A stretch of DNA of 7,963 bases from Bacteroidales bacterium. GTDB lineage: Bacteria; Bacteroidota; Bacteroidia; Bacteroidales; UBA932. Shown piece by piece: positions 1 through 6,100 of the stretch (positions are counted from its first letter, which is position 1; every line of letters starts with the position of its first letter). The stretch lies in NCBI GenBank assembly GCA_017551425.1, contig JAFZLQ010000012.1, positions 1 to 7,963 of the forward strand, given 5' to 3'. The notes below the pieces were generated by a model, which had not been told where the DNA came from, searched no databases, and was given only the letters and a program-made list of their open reading frames with translations. Position numbers and translations under genes: made by a program.

Positions 1-1
1 C

Positions 2-163
2 ACCTCCAAGGAGACGATAGTTATCGAAGGTGTTGAGTATCCTCTTGTGAAGCTTGAGATTTCCAACACTTCTCACCCCTTCTACACCGGCAAGATGAAG
101 ATCGTCGATACCGCCGGCCGTGTTGACCAGTTCTATCAGCGTTACAAGTCCCGCAAGAAATAA
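2..163 (+). CDS. rpmE2: 50S ribosomal protein L31 type B, C-terminal part (5' end outside window)
   Basis: The frame reads from the window edge to a TAA and gives 53 residues ending KSRKK. The stretch [12 protein letters not shown] followed by [15 protein letters not shown] is the recognisable C-terminal half of L31, a small protein of the large ribosomal subunit. No CxxC zinc motif is visible in the part present, and the spacing fits the type-B, zinc-independent form common in Bacteroidota. Family length is about 80-90 residues, so roughly the first 30 are missing. A hairpin terminator follows 24 nt after the stop, so this gene ends its own transcription unit and is not linked to the genes downstream. 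Identification is strong; the type-B assignment rests on the C-terminal sequence. Confidence 0.93.
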   Translation, partial: TSKETIVIEGVEYPLVKLEISNTSHPFYTGKMKIVDTAGRVDQFYQRYKSRKK

Positions 164-186
164 TACTTGCGCCAATATAGGTAATG

Positions 187-222
187 AGAGACTGACCCGA
201 AGCGGGCCGGTCTCTTTTTTTT
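187..222 (+). terminator. Rho-independent terminator of rpmE2
   Basis: AGAGAC at 187-192 pairs with GTCTCT at 210-215. The stem continues through a G-T wobble and one A-C mismatch to CCCG/CGGG, closed by an AAG loop at 200-202. An unbroken run of eight or more T follows from 215. It lies directly downstream of the L31 stop and separates that gene from the next unit. Confidence 0.88.
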
Positions 223-237
223 ATGGATAATTATGCC

Positions 238-245
238 TAATTTTG
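238..245 (+). promoter_or_regulatory. Candidate Bacteroidota -7 promoter element for the small protein/nuclease unit
   Basis: TAATTTTG fits the Bacteroidota -7 consensus TAnnTTTG exactly. The expected -33 TTTG is only represented by the T-run of the preceding terminator, so that half is weak. The predicted start of transcription, near 250-253, would leave a very short leader before the small ORF at 268. It is the only good match between the L31 terminator and the next genes. One 8-nt match can occur by chance. Confidence 0.45.
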
Positions 246-267
246 GGATTGCAAGCTGATGACCGAT

Positions 268-402
268 ATGACCAAACTGCAATACACGCCACCGGAGGCG
301 GATTTCTCATTGTTTGCGTGCTCAGAAATGCTCGCAGGTTCCGGTTTCAACAACGACAACAGCACAGAATACATCGATGAAGAATATGGCGGACTTATTT
401 AA
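268..402 (+). CDS. Small acidic protein (44 aa) upstream of and overlapping the nuclease lipoprotein gene
   Basis: An open frame starts at ATG 268 and ends at TAA 400-402; an alternative ATG at 259 adds three residues. The product begins MTKLQYTPPE, has a hydrophobic patch ending EMLAGSG (residues 20-26), and an acidic Asn/Asp/Glu-rich tail ending YGGLI. Charge is strongly negative (eight acidic residues, one Lys). There is no signal peptide or membrane segment. From memory, Bacteroidales encode many unnamed 40-60-residue proteins with this plan (M-x-K-x-Y-x-x-P at the start, a central AGSG-like motif, a polar acidic tail), often beside secreted-protein genes; I chose ATG 268 because it fits that pattern. 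The last 26 nt overlap the downstream gene if that starts at 377, which suggests translational coupling. No function is known to me. It could also be a leader peptide that regulates the next gene. Confidence 0.6.
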   Translation: MTKLQYTPPEADFSLFACSEMLAGSGFNNDNSTEYIDEEYGGLI

Positions 403-2914
403 AAGGATATGTGCCGCCTGTGGTGCGGCCATCGTATTGGTTGCCTGCTCCGTGGAGCAGCCGGAAATGCCGGAAGAGGAACAGCCGATCATATTGACCA
501 TCAGCTCGCCCGGCACGCGCGCCCTGCTCGGTTCCGACGAGCACGGCCGTTTTGGCCAGTGGGAGACTTCGGACAGGATGGGTACTTTCGTGACCTCCTC
601 AAGCGGCACTAATTACGGTTATTCCGTCATCACTCCTGGAACTCCGGCGTCCGTGGCCGTGTACAGCGGCAACAGCTACAAGAAATTCACCGGCGGGGAA
701 GTGGTGCGCGCATTTTATCCCGCACGCGATGCCGTGGCTTACTCCGAGGTCCCCATGTCCATCCCCGTGGAACAGACCCAGGCTGCGAATGATTTCGACT
801 TCGACGCCATGCCCATGGTGTCCGGGCAATATACGGTTACAGGGACTTCTACAAGTAACACCTATCCTGTTGCAGGAGAGCTGATTATGGCCAACCTCGC
901 TTCCGTGGCCGAATTCCGCATCTTCTCCAGCAACTCTGAGTATTCAGGAGAAAAGGTCACGAAGCTTACCTTCGACGCAAACTCGTCGATCGCCGGCAGT
1001 TTCACAAAGGATATCACCAATACGGATCCTTATGACCCTTCCACCCTCACCATCTCCGGCTATTCGGAAACGTCTGTCTCCACATACGTGGCCAGGGCTC
1101 CTGCAATGGCCTCTTCGCTGAACGGCGCATATTCCGTGTATATGGTGGTCGCGCCCGGAACCTACGGAGGCAGCATCAAGGTCACCACGGACAAGGCTGT
1201 TTACAGCTTCCCGCTTAAGTCCGACCAGACCTTCAGGCGTTCCTCGCTGCGCGCCCTCGGCATCGACCTTGCCACATGCGCGTCCAGGACCCCCATCAGC
1301 TTTGCCGGCCAGGTAAGCGTCACCAGGACAATCCAGAGTATCCTTGCCGACATGGGCAAGTCGTCCGTCAGCAACCAGACCGTGGTGAATCCGCTGGTTT
1401 TCGACGACGTAGTCACCATATCCACAACCGGATCGGGAGACAACGGAAAGGTTTACGAGGCTTCCTCCACCGGCGCCAACTGGCGTCTCTATACCAAAAA
1501 TGGCGGCGATATGATCTTCACTGCGGCGGCAGGATATGAACTGCGTTCCATTACCATCACGCATGCCAAGACCGGCACCAGCGCTGCCAATTATGTTTTC
1601 GGCGGCCCTGCGTCCGGCACCGCCCAGCCCGTTTCCGGAAGGAGCGTAATCTTCAAGATGATATCCGGAAACATGAAGGTAACGTCGGTTACCGTCTCGT
1701 ACGTACCCACCGTTGCCAATCCCAAGGTCAACACCGGCGGCGCTTCCAGCATCACTTCCACAACTGCCATCCTTTCGGCTTCCTATGCCGATATAGACGC
1801 GTCACGGGCTCCGCAGGGCAAGGGCTTCTACTGGGGTACCTCTCCGACGTCCCTGACAAACGAGCTCTACGACGACGATACGCTTGTAACCGAGTCCTCC
1901 GGCTCCTACGGTACGGTGCTCTACGCCCTTCAGCCCAGTACTACCTACTATTATCAGGCGTTCATGACCGTATGGAACGGCAGCGCCTACCAGACTATCA
2001 CCGGAGACGTGATGACCTTCAAGACCGCCGAACCTACCGCAGCCGTGAATGCATACCTGAGCTGCTACGAGATGCCGGCCGTCACGATCACCAATTCCAG
2101 GACCGGCGTCGAGCCTCTCGGCGGTGCCACCTGGTTCGGGTACGACCTGATTACCTCCAGCCAGAAGGTCGCCACGCATACTTATCCGTATGGCAGCAGT
2201 ACGTACAGGAACTACACAACCTGCATGGACCAGAACAAGCGTTGCCCGCTCTGGGTCGCATATCCCATGCATCCGCAGGCTTATCCCGACAATGACGCCG
2301 GACGCGGCAGCTGGAGCAACGGCGGTTACGATCCCGCGTTCCCGGTTTCCTGGCAGTCAAGCGGTTCTACGGACGATTACAACGAGGGCGAAGGCTATGC
2401 GCGCGGCCATCTTTGCGCGTCCCAGGATCGCCAGGCAGGCGACAATCCCAATTACCAGACCTTCTATTACACCAACCAGGCGCCCCAGAGGCAGAACAGC
2501 TTCAACAGCGGCGTGTGGAGCGATCTCGAGACCGCGGTGCGGTCCAAGACAAACACCCTGTCTTCCAGCGATACGCTGTATATAGTGTCCGGCACCCTGT
2601 TCGAGGACGGCAACATGCACGCGAGCAACGACGGTGGACTGGTCGGGCGCCCCAGCCATTTCTACAAGCTGGTGATGCTCTGCAAATTCAAAAGCTCCGG
2701 AGTCATCACTTCCGCAAGCGGTGCCGCATATCTGTACGAAAATGCGCAGCACGTGAACAAGAAGTATTACAACACTGAGTACCAGACCACCATCAACGCC
2801 ATAGAGCTGCGTACCGGCATAGACTTCTTCGCGAACATTCCAAGTGACATGCAGGAAGCCGCCGAATCCACCTTCAGCAAGATCCTCTACAATACCAACA
2901 ACCAACCATATTAG
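377..2914 (+). CDS. Fimbrillin-like / FN3-like lipoprotein with C-terminal DNA/RNA non-specific endonuclease domain
   Basis: The product is 845 residues. The N-terminus is a lipoprotein signal: basic n-region to Arg10, a hydrophobic stretch, then LVAC with Cys24 as lipid site, followed by a Glu-rich segment that could favour surface display. Residues about 35-300 resemble fimbrillin/Mfa-like proteins (TRALLG, GQWETSDRMG, VVRAFYPA). Residues about 305-445 form a beta-rich module common in Bacteroidales secreted proteins. About 447-550 is FN3-like (GKGFYWGTSP, LQPSTTYYYQAF). About 560-835 is an NUC/Endonuclease_NS domain: YARGHLCASQDR with catalytic His678, then TNQAPQ, Asn710 as the likely metal ligand, and Glu718, matching the N-x7-E spacing of Serratia nuclease. 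The Asp of the classic DRGH is Ala675. ATG 377 is preferred: it gives a complete signal peptide, while TTG 314 would bury it; ATG 386 is also possible. Likely role: cell-surface nucleic-acid degradation for nutrition or defence. Domains are confident, role inferred. Confidence 0.9.
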   Translation: MKNMADLFKRICAACGAAIVLVACSVEQPEMPEEEQPIILTISSPGTRALLGSDEHGRFGQWETSDRMGTFVTSSSGTNYGYSVITPGTPASVAVYSGNSYKKFTGGEVVRAFYPARDAVAYSEVPMSIPVEQTQAANDFDFDAMPMVSGQYTVTGTSTSNTYPVAGELIMANLASVAEFRIFSSNSEYSGEKVTKLTFDANSSIAGSFTKDITNTDPYDPSTLTISGYSETSVSTYVARAPAMASSLNGAYSVYMVVAPGTYGGSIKVTTDKAVYSFPLKSDQTFRRSSLRALGIDLATCASRTPISFAGQVSVTRTIQSILADMGKSSVSNQTVVNPLVFDDVVTISTTGSGDNGKVYEASSTGANWRLYTKNGGDMIFTAAAGYELRSITITHAKTGTSAANYVFGGPASGTAQPVSGRSVIFKMISGNMKVTSVTVSYVPTVANPKVNTGGASSITSTTAILSASYADIDASRAPQGKGFYWGTSPTSLTNELYDDDTLVTESSGSYGTVLYALQPSTTYYYQAFMTVWNGSAYQTITGDVMTFKTAEPTAAVNAYLSCYEMPAVTITNSRTGVEPLGGATWFGYDLITSSQKVATHTYPYGSSTYRNYTTCMDQNKRCPLWVAYPMHPQAYPDNDAGRGSWSNGGYDPAFPVSWQSSGSTDDYNEGEGYARGHLCASQDRQAGDNPNYQTFYYTNQAPQRQNSFNSGVWSDLETAVRSKTNTLSSSDTLYIVSGTLFEDGNMHASNDGGLVGRPSHFYKLVMLCKFKSSGVITSASGAAYLYENAQHVNKKYYNTEYQTTINAIELRTGIDFFANIPSDMQEAAESTFSKILYNTNNQPY

Positions 2915-2932
2915 TTTGCTGACTTGCGTTTC

Positions 2933-2958
2933 CGGAGGCGCTCTGCGCCGACCAAGGC
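2933..2958. repeat. 26-nt intergenic repeat, copy 1
   Basis: Identical over 26 nt to 3007-3032. It contains GGCGCTCTGCGCC, a 5-bp stem with a TCT loop, followed by GACCAAGGC. It starts 19 nt after the nuclease stop codon. It resembles small dispersed palindromic elements. No coding potential is seen. Confidence 0.8.
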
Positions 2959-3006
2959 ATCGATCAGTCTGCAGACAGGATTCTTGCTAGTGTAAAAAAA
3001 ACAATT

Positions 3007-3032
3007 CGGAGGCGCTCTGCGCCGACCAAGGC
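3007..3032. repeat. 26-nt intergenic repeat, copy 2
   Basis: Second exact copy, in the same orientation, 74 nt downstream of copy 1. The 48 nt between the copies contain the palindrome GTCTGCAGAC (2967-2976) and a run of eight A. This copy joins directly to the C-rich/G-rich element at 3032, suggesting that the two are parts of one composite dispersed element and that copy 1 is a shorter version. Confidence 0.8.
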
Positions 3033-3062
3033 CCCTCCCCGAGGGAGGGGTTGGGGGAGGGG
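3032..3062. repeat. C-rich/G-rich palindromic element with G-quadruplex potential
   Basis: CCCCTCCC (3032-3039) pairs with GGGAGGGG (3043-3050) over 8 bp with a CGA loop. A second G-rich arm, GGGGAGGGG at 3054-3062, can pair with 3032-3040 instead. The top-strand stretch 3043-3062 has four runs of at least three G separated by loops of 1-2 nt, the standard pattern for an intramolecular G-quadruplex. On the + strand this lies in the 3' untranslated region of the nuclease mRNA. Function is unknown. Confidence 0.7.
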
Positions 3063-3069
3063 TAACGTG

Positions 3070-3089
3070 GTAGCGGGGTTACCCGCTAC
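3070..3089. other. Small perfect hairpin overlapping the long terminator stem
   Basis: Positions 3070-3077 pair without mismatch with 3082-3089 (8 bp, GTAGCGGG/CCCGCTAC when written from each arm) around a GTTA loop. The 3' arm shares 3081-3089 with the long hairpin, so the two structures cannot form together. It could be an incidental structure. Confidence 0.5.
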
Positions 3090-3135
3090 AAAAATAGAGC
3101 AGCGCCAAAAACGCTGCTCTATTTTTGTAGTGGGT
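3081..3135. terminator. Long bidirectional hairpin terminator between converging units
   Basis: Arms 3081-3104 and 3112-3135 are complementary over 24 positions with a single non-Watson-Crick position (G3085 against T3131), closed by a 7-nt CCAAAAA loop. The inner part (AGAGCAGCG/CGCTGCTCT) is flanked by A5 on one side and T5 on the other, so it can act as an intrinsic terminator for both strands: the nuclease gene coming from the left, and tRNA-Glu plus possibly the tldE operon from the right. The outer part of the right arm (3128-3135) is the 3' acceptor strand of the tRNA. Confidence 0.85.
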
Positions 3136-3199
3136 AGGAGAATCGAACTCCTATTGCGAGATTGAGAATCTCGAGTACTAACCGTTATACGAACCCACC
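3128..3199 (-). tRNA. tRNA-Glu (anticodon CTC)
   Basis: On the minus strand a full cloverleaf of 72 nt can be drawn. The acceptor is GGTGGGT with ACCCACT (first pair G-U), D-stem GTAT/GTAC, anticodon stem CGAGA/TCTCG with loop TTCTCAA, and T-arm AGGAG-TTCGATT-CTCCT. The anticodon CTC (3166-3164) reads GAG codons for glutamate. Discriminator is A. The 3' CCA is not encoded (CAA follows), so it must be added after transcription. An own promoter lies just upstream, and the terminator stem begins inside the acceptor strand. Confidence 0.95.
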
Positions 3200-3210
3200 G
3201 GTTGGGAGTG

Positions 3211-3241
3211 CAAAGATAGTGAAGAATTTTTAATCCGCAAA
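3211..3241 (-). promoter_or_regulatory. Bacteroidota-type promoter of tRNA-Glu
   Basis: On the minus strand, TTTG at 3241-3238 is followed after 19 nt by TATCTTTG at 3218-3211. This matches the Bacteroidota consensus TTTG-N19-21-TAnnTTTG in all defined positions. Transcription would begin a few bases ahead of the mature 5' end at 3199. The -33 box lies 11 nt beyond the tldE stop codon, so the tRNA can be expressed independently of the operon. Confidence 0.82.
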
Positions 3242-3251
3242 TTTTTTTTCA

Positions 3252-4697
3252 CTACCCGCTGAAGTCCACCCCCTCGAAGGCAAGGGAAGGCACAAGTCGC
3301 GTGGAGCATTTGCGGTAATCGTCGCCGGCGGCCAGCAGGTTCTTCCACAACTGCAGGAAGTTTCCGGTAATGAGCATTTCGTTAACCGGACGAACGCATT
3401 TGCCGTTCTTGAACAGCTGTCCGGAGATTCCGTATGAGAAGTCTCCCGTAGTCATGTTGCAGTTGCCGCCGTTGAAGTCGGTCACCAGTATGCCGTTGCC
3501 GCAGATACCCATCAGCTTGTCGCGGTCAAGCCCCGGATATGGCCATGGGGCCACGCGGGCGCGGATTACATCCTCCACGGTAGGGTCGATCTGCATCTTG
3601 CCGGCCATATAGGAGTTGACCGAATAACGCTTTATGACGCCGCCCTCTATGACGGGCTCGTCGAAACACGCAACTCCTTCTCCGTCAAACAGTTTGGAGC
3701 CGCTCTCGCCAACCCTTCCGGGCTCGTCCAGTATGCTCAGTCCGTCGCAGAAGAGCTTCTGCCCGAGCGTGCCGGCCAGGAAGGAATTGCCCTGCTGGAT
3801 AGAGTATGCGTTGAGTGCGTTGAGCAGGGGAGTTACGAGTTTGGATGCGGCCTCGGTTGACACTACCATCCTGTACTTTCCGCTTCTGGCTGGCTTTGCG
3901 CCCACCTGCCCGAACGCCCGCTCGCAGGCGATGCGTCCGCAGGACGATGCGTCGAAATCTTTCAGGAAAGGCGATGCGGTCCACCAGTAGTCGCTGTATT
4001 TCGCGCCTTTGGAATCCTGTACCGTCACCTCCACCCCGTAGTCGAACGAAGTCTCGCAGTGCCGGCATTCAAGGCCCTGGCTGTCAATCACATACGTGTC
4101 GTATTCCGAGTCTGAGTATTCGCCTTCCTCGGAGATGAGGCGAGGTCCTTCGCTTCGCTCAGGATGACAAATGGGGCGCTCAGGATGACAAATGGGGCGC
4201 TCAGGATGACAAATGGGGCGCTCAGGATGACAAAGGGGGTGCTCAGGATGACAAAGGGGTTGCTCAGGATGACAGGTAACTGCGGCATCCAGCGCCATAC
4301 GGAGGCGGTCGTCCGGCGTAATGCCGGACCAGGCATCGTCGTAAATTCCCATTTCCTTGCCGTTGACGGCGGTCTTGCAGCAGCGCGCGGCTTCCGGAAG
4401 CTTGCGGAAACCGTCAGGGGCAAGCATGCGTACGGTTTCTATAGCCTTTAGGATGAAGTCCTTGAGCGTAGCCTCGTCGAGTTTGTTGATGGAAAAGGTG
4501 CCGAAGCGTCCGTCTGCGAAGAGGGCTATGTTCATCGACCTGTCTGCGCAGCGGGTCACGCGGTCCACCGCCCCGTCGAGTGTGGCGACTATGTCTTCCG
4601 TGCTCTTGGTGAGCGTGATGCGCACCGCGTCCGCACCTGCCTCCATGGTAAAGCCCAGGCTTTCCCGGGCGAGGCGTATTTCTTCTGATGTAATCAT
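3252..4697 (-). CDS. pmbA: TldE/PmbA-family metalloprotease subunit with an in-frame repeat insertion
   Basis: 481 residues, 5'-most ATG at 4697. It is the TldE partner of the TldD-TldE peptidase complex, in which TldD carries the zinc site. Diagnostic regions: N-terminal MITSEEIRLARESLGF; the glycine-rich core NGGNCNMTTGDFSYGISG (409-426); VRPVNEMLITGN (436-446); C-terminal LAFEGVDFSG. There is no HExxxH, as expected for TldE. Family members are about 440 residues; the excess is explained by residues 142-185, six heptads of the form CHPExPx ending CHPERSEGP, encoded by a DNA repeat array. This lies between a helix ending MALDAAV and RLISEEGEYSDSE, a variable loop region, so activity may be kept. 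The start overlaps the tldD stop as ATGA, and GGAGGA precedes it within tldD codons, implying coupled translation. In other bacteria the complex degrades unfolded peptides and matures microcin-type peptides. Confidence 0.93.
   Translation of the reverse strand: MITSEEIRLARESLGFTMEAGADAVRITLTKSTEDIVATLDGAVDRVTRCADRSMNIALFADGRFGTFSINKLDEATLKDFILKAIETVRMLAPDGFRKLPEAARCCKTAVNGKEMGIYDDAWSGITPDDRLRMALDAAVTCHPEQPLCHPEHPLCHPERPICHPERPICHPERPICHPERSEGPRLISEEGEYSDSEYDTYVIDSQGLECRHCETSFDYGVEVTVQDSKGAKYSDYWWTASPFLKDFDASSCGRIACERAFGQVGAKPARSGKYRMVVSTEAASKLVTPLLNALNAYSIQQGNSFLAGTLGQKLFCDGLSILDEPGRVGESGSKLFDGEGVACFDEPVIEGGVIKRYSVNSYMAGKMQIDPTVEDVIRARVAPWPYPGLDRDKLMGICGNGILVTDFNGGNCNMTTGDFSYGISGQLFKNGKCVRPVNEMLITGNFLQLWKNLLAAGDDYRKCSTRLVPSLAFEGVDFSG
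4143..4274 (-). repeat. Six-unit, 21-bp in-frame repeat array ('HPERSEG'-type) inside tldE/pmbA
   Basis: The core GCTCAGGATGAC (top strand) recurs at 4157, 4178, 4199, 4220, 4241 and 4262, an exact 21-nt period. The three full units at 4169-4231 are identical; 4232-4252 and 4253-4273 differ from them by a few bases. The unit at 4144-4168 carries the longer ending read on the minus strand as GAGCGAAGCGAAGGACC, typical of a dispersed intergenic repeat found in many phyla, which in this frame spells HPERSEG. Because 21 is a multiple of three, any copy-number change keeps the tldE frame open. Confidence 0.93.
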
Positions 4698-6100
4698 TCT
4701 CCTCCTACTGTTAATCCTCCGATCAGCACGCTGGGGATGCCGCAGGACACGGCGACGCTCTGCTCCTTGCCGCAGGTCCAGGTGCCGTTGTCTATCTGCA
4801 GGTCTCCGGCCACGGCCTGGATGTCGGCCAGGGCGCGCGGGCCGTTGCCTATTATGTTGATGTCCTTGACTGGCATCGTGAGCCGCCCGTTCTCTATGAG
4901 GTAGCCGCGGTTTACGTAGAATGTGAAGTCGCCCTCGCCGATCTTTACCTCGCCGTTGGCGAACTTGTCAACATAGATTCCCTTGCGCACCGAGGCGATG
5001 AGGTCCTGGAGCGTGCCGCCGCTGCCGTTCTCCATGTAGGTGGTACGCATGCGCGGGATGGGGTTGTAGCGGAAAGACTCGCGCCTGCCGTTGCCGGTGG
5101 GGGCTACGCCGTAGTAATCTGCACTGATACGGTCGTGCAGGTAGGAAGTGAGCACGCCGTCGGTTACCATGTATGTCTTCTGGCCGGGTACGCCCTCGTC
5201 GTCGTAACGTATGGACCCGCGGCATGCCGGAATGGTGCCGTCGTCTACAATGTTGATGCCGGCGGGGCATATCCGCTGTCCCATGCGGTCGCTGAACACC
5301 GATTGTCCCTTGCGGTTGAAATCGGCCTCGAACGCATGTCCCATGGCCTCGTGCAGCAGGATTCCGGATGCGCCTGCGGCCATGACCACGGGCATTTTGC
5401 CGCCTTTGGGACGGCGTGCGGCAAAGCTGTCGTCGAGCCCGCTGACGGCTTCTTCCGCAAGCTCCGCAACCAGCCTGTCGTCAAACATCTCGCTGCCGCA
5501 GCGGAAACTGCGGGAGACATTCCGCTGCTCGGTCTTGCCGCCGCTGGCGAAGATGCATGTCACGGTTACGTTGCCGAGGGGACGGAAATCGGTGGTGAGC
5601 TGGTCCAGGGAGTTGTACATGAGAATCTCGTCGGTGCTCCAGGAGAGCATGGCGATAACCTTGAGAGTGCGGCTTTCGCGCTGGCGTATGGCCTGCTCGA
5701 GCTTCTCCAGCCATGCGGCGAGGGCTTTCTTGTCTGCGTCCGCCCAGTCGCGGGCCATAGGATAGATATCCGGGGGCACGGGAGCCGCGGGAGTGACGCG
5801 GGCAGTACCGCCGTTGCCGGAGATGGACGCGGCGGCGCGGGCTGCGGCATGGAGGGACGGCAGGTCCGTGGACTCGCTGTAGGCGTACCCGGTCTTGTCT
5901 CCGTCGAGCACGCGGACTCCGCATCCGTAGTCGAAGTGGAAGCCGCCGGAGGCGACGGCGCCGTCGCGAAGCAGAAGGTCGTTATAGACGGTCTGCTCGA
6001 AGTAAAGGTCGCACCAGCCTCCGCCTTTCAGGCCTTCCGCCACGATTGAACGCAGCTGGGGCAGGGTTACGCCGAATGTATCAAGACTGTCCTTCTTCAT
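4694..6100 (-). CDS. tldD: TldD-family zinc metalloprotease
   Basis: 468 residues from ATG 6100; a TTG two codons upstream (6106) is less likely. This is the catalytic half of the TldD-TldE complex, a cytoplasmic peptidase acting on unfolded peptides. The zinc motif is GILLHEAMGHAFEADFNR, with His250, Glu251 and His255 forming HExxxH. The third ligand is probably Cys443 in WTCGK, followed by the usual glycine-rich close GIPSVLIGGLTVGG. Other landmarks are DDGTIPACRGSIRYDDEG (286-303) and ESFRYNPIPRMRTTYME (341-357). Length is normal and every expected motif is present. The 5' end overlaps the upstream kinase-like gene by 20 nt, and the 3' end overlaps tldE by ATGA, so it is internal to an operon. 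With a peptide symporter at the head of that operon, use in degrading imported peptides is a reasonable inference; peptide maturation is the alternative. Confidence 0.95.
   Translation of the reverse strand: MKKDSLDTFGVTLPQLRSIVAEGLKGGGWCDLYFEQTVYNDLLLRDGAVASGGFHFDYGCGVRVLDGDKTGYAYSESTDLPSLHAAARAAASISGNGGTARVTPAAPVPPDIYPMARDWADADKKALAAWLEKLEQAIRQRESRTLKVIAMLSWSTDEILMYNSLDQLTTDFRPLGNVTVTCIFASGGKTEQRNVSRSFRCGSEMFDDRLVAELAEEAVSGLDDSFAARRPKGGKMPVVMAAGASGILLHEAMGHAFEADFNRKGQSVFSDRMGQRICPAGINIVDDGTIPACRGSIRYDDEGVPGQKTYMVTDGVLTSYLHDRISADYYGVAPTGNGRRESFRYNPIPRMRTTYMENGSGGTLQDLIASVRKGIYVDKFANGEVKIGEGDFTFYVNRGYLIENGRLTMPVKDINIIGNGPRALADIQAVAGDLQIDNGTWTCGKEQSVAVSCGIPSVLIGGLTVGGE

Noticed and set aside
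314..376. TTG start that would extend the nuclease lipoprotein by 21 residues
   Set aside because: It would put a polar Thr/Gln/Ser stretch ahead of the lipoprotein signal; ATG 377 or 386 gives a normal signal peptide.
944..1564. 206-codon frame on the minus strand inside the nuclease gene
   Set aside because: It has no recognisable domain or start signal and lies entirely opposite well-supported coding sequence.
2915..3080. Structured regulatory RNA or riboswitch after the nuclease gene
   Set aside because: The foldable parts are explained by repeats and a terminator, and no known riboswitch core could be recognised.
3128..3199. tRNA-Glu as the attachment site of an integrated element
   Set aside because: No integrase, and no direct repeat of the tRNA 3' end, is present in the window; the only partial copy is the inverted one forming the terminator.
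4143..4274. Possible CRISPR array or VNTR between genes
   Set aside because: The units are contiguous 21-mers with no unique spacers, and the array lies within an intact tldE reading frame, so it is a coding tandem repeat.
5135..6049. Long open frame of 304 codons on the + strand opposite tldD
   Set aside because: It is antisense to a gene with all family motifs. The composition (Gly/Ala/Val-rich, no recognisable domain) is what a mirrored GC-rich gene gives.
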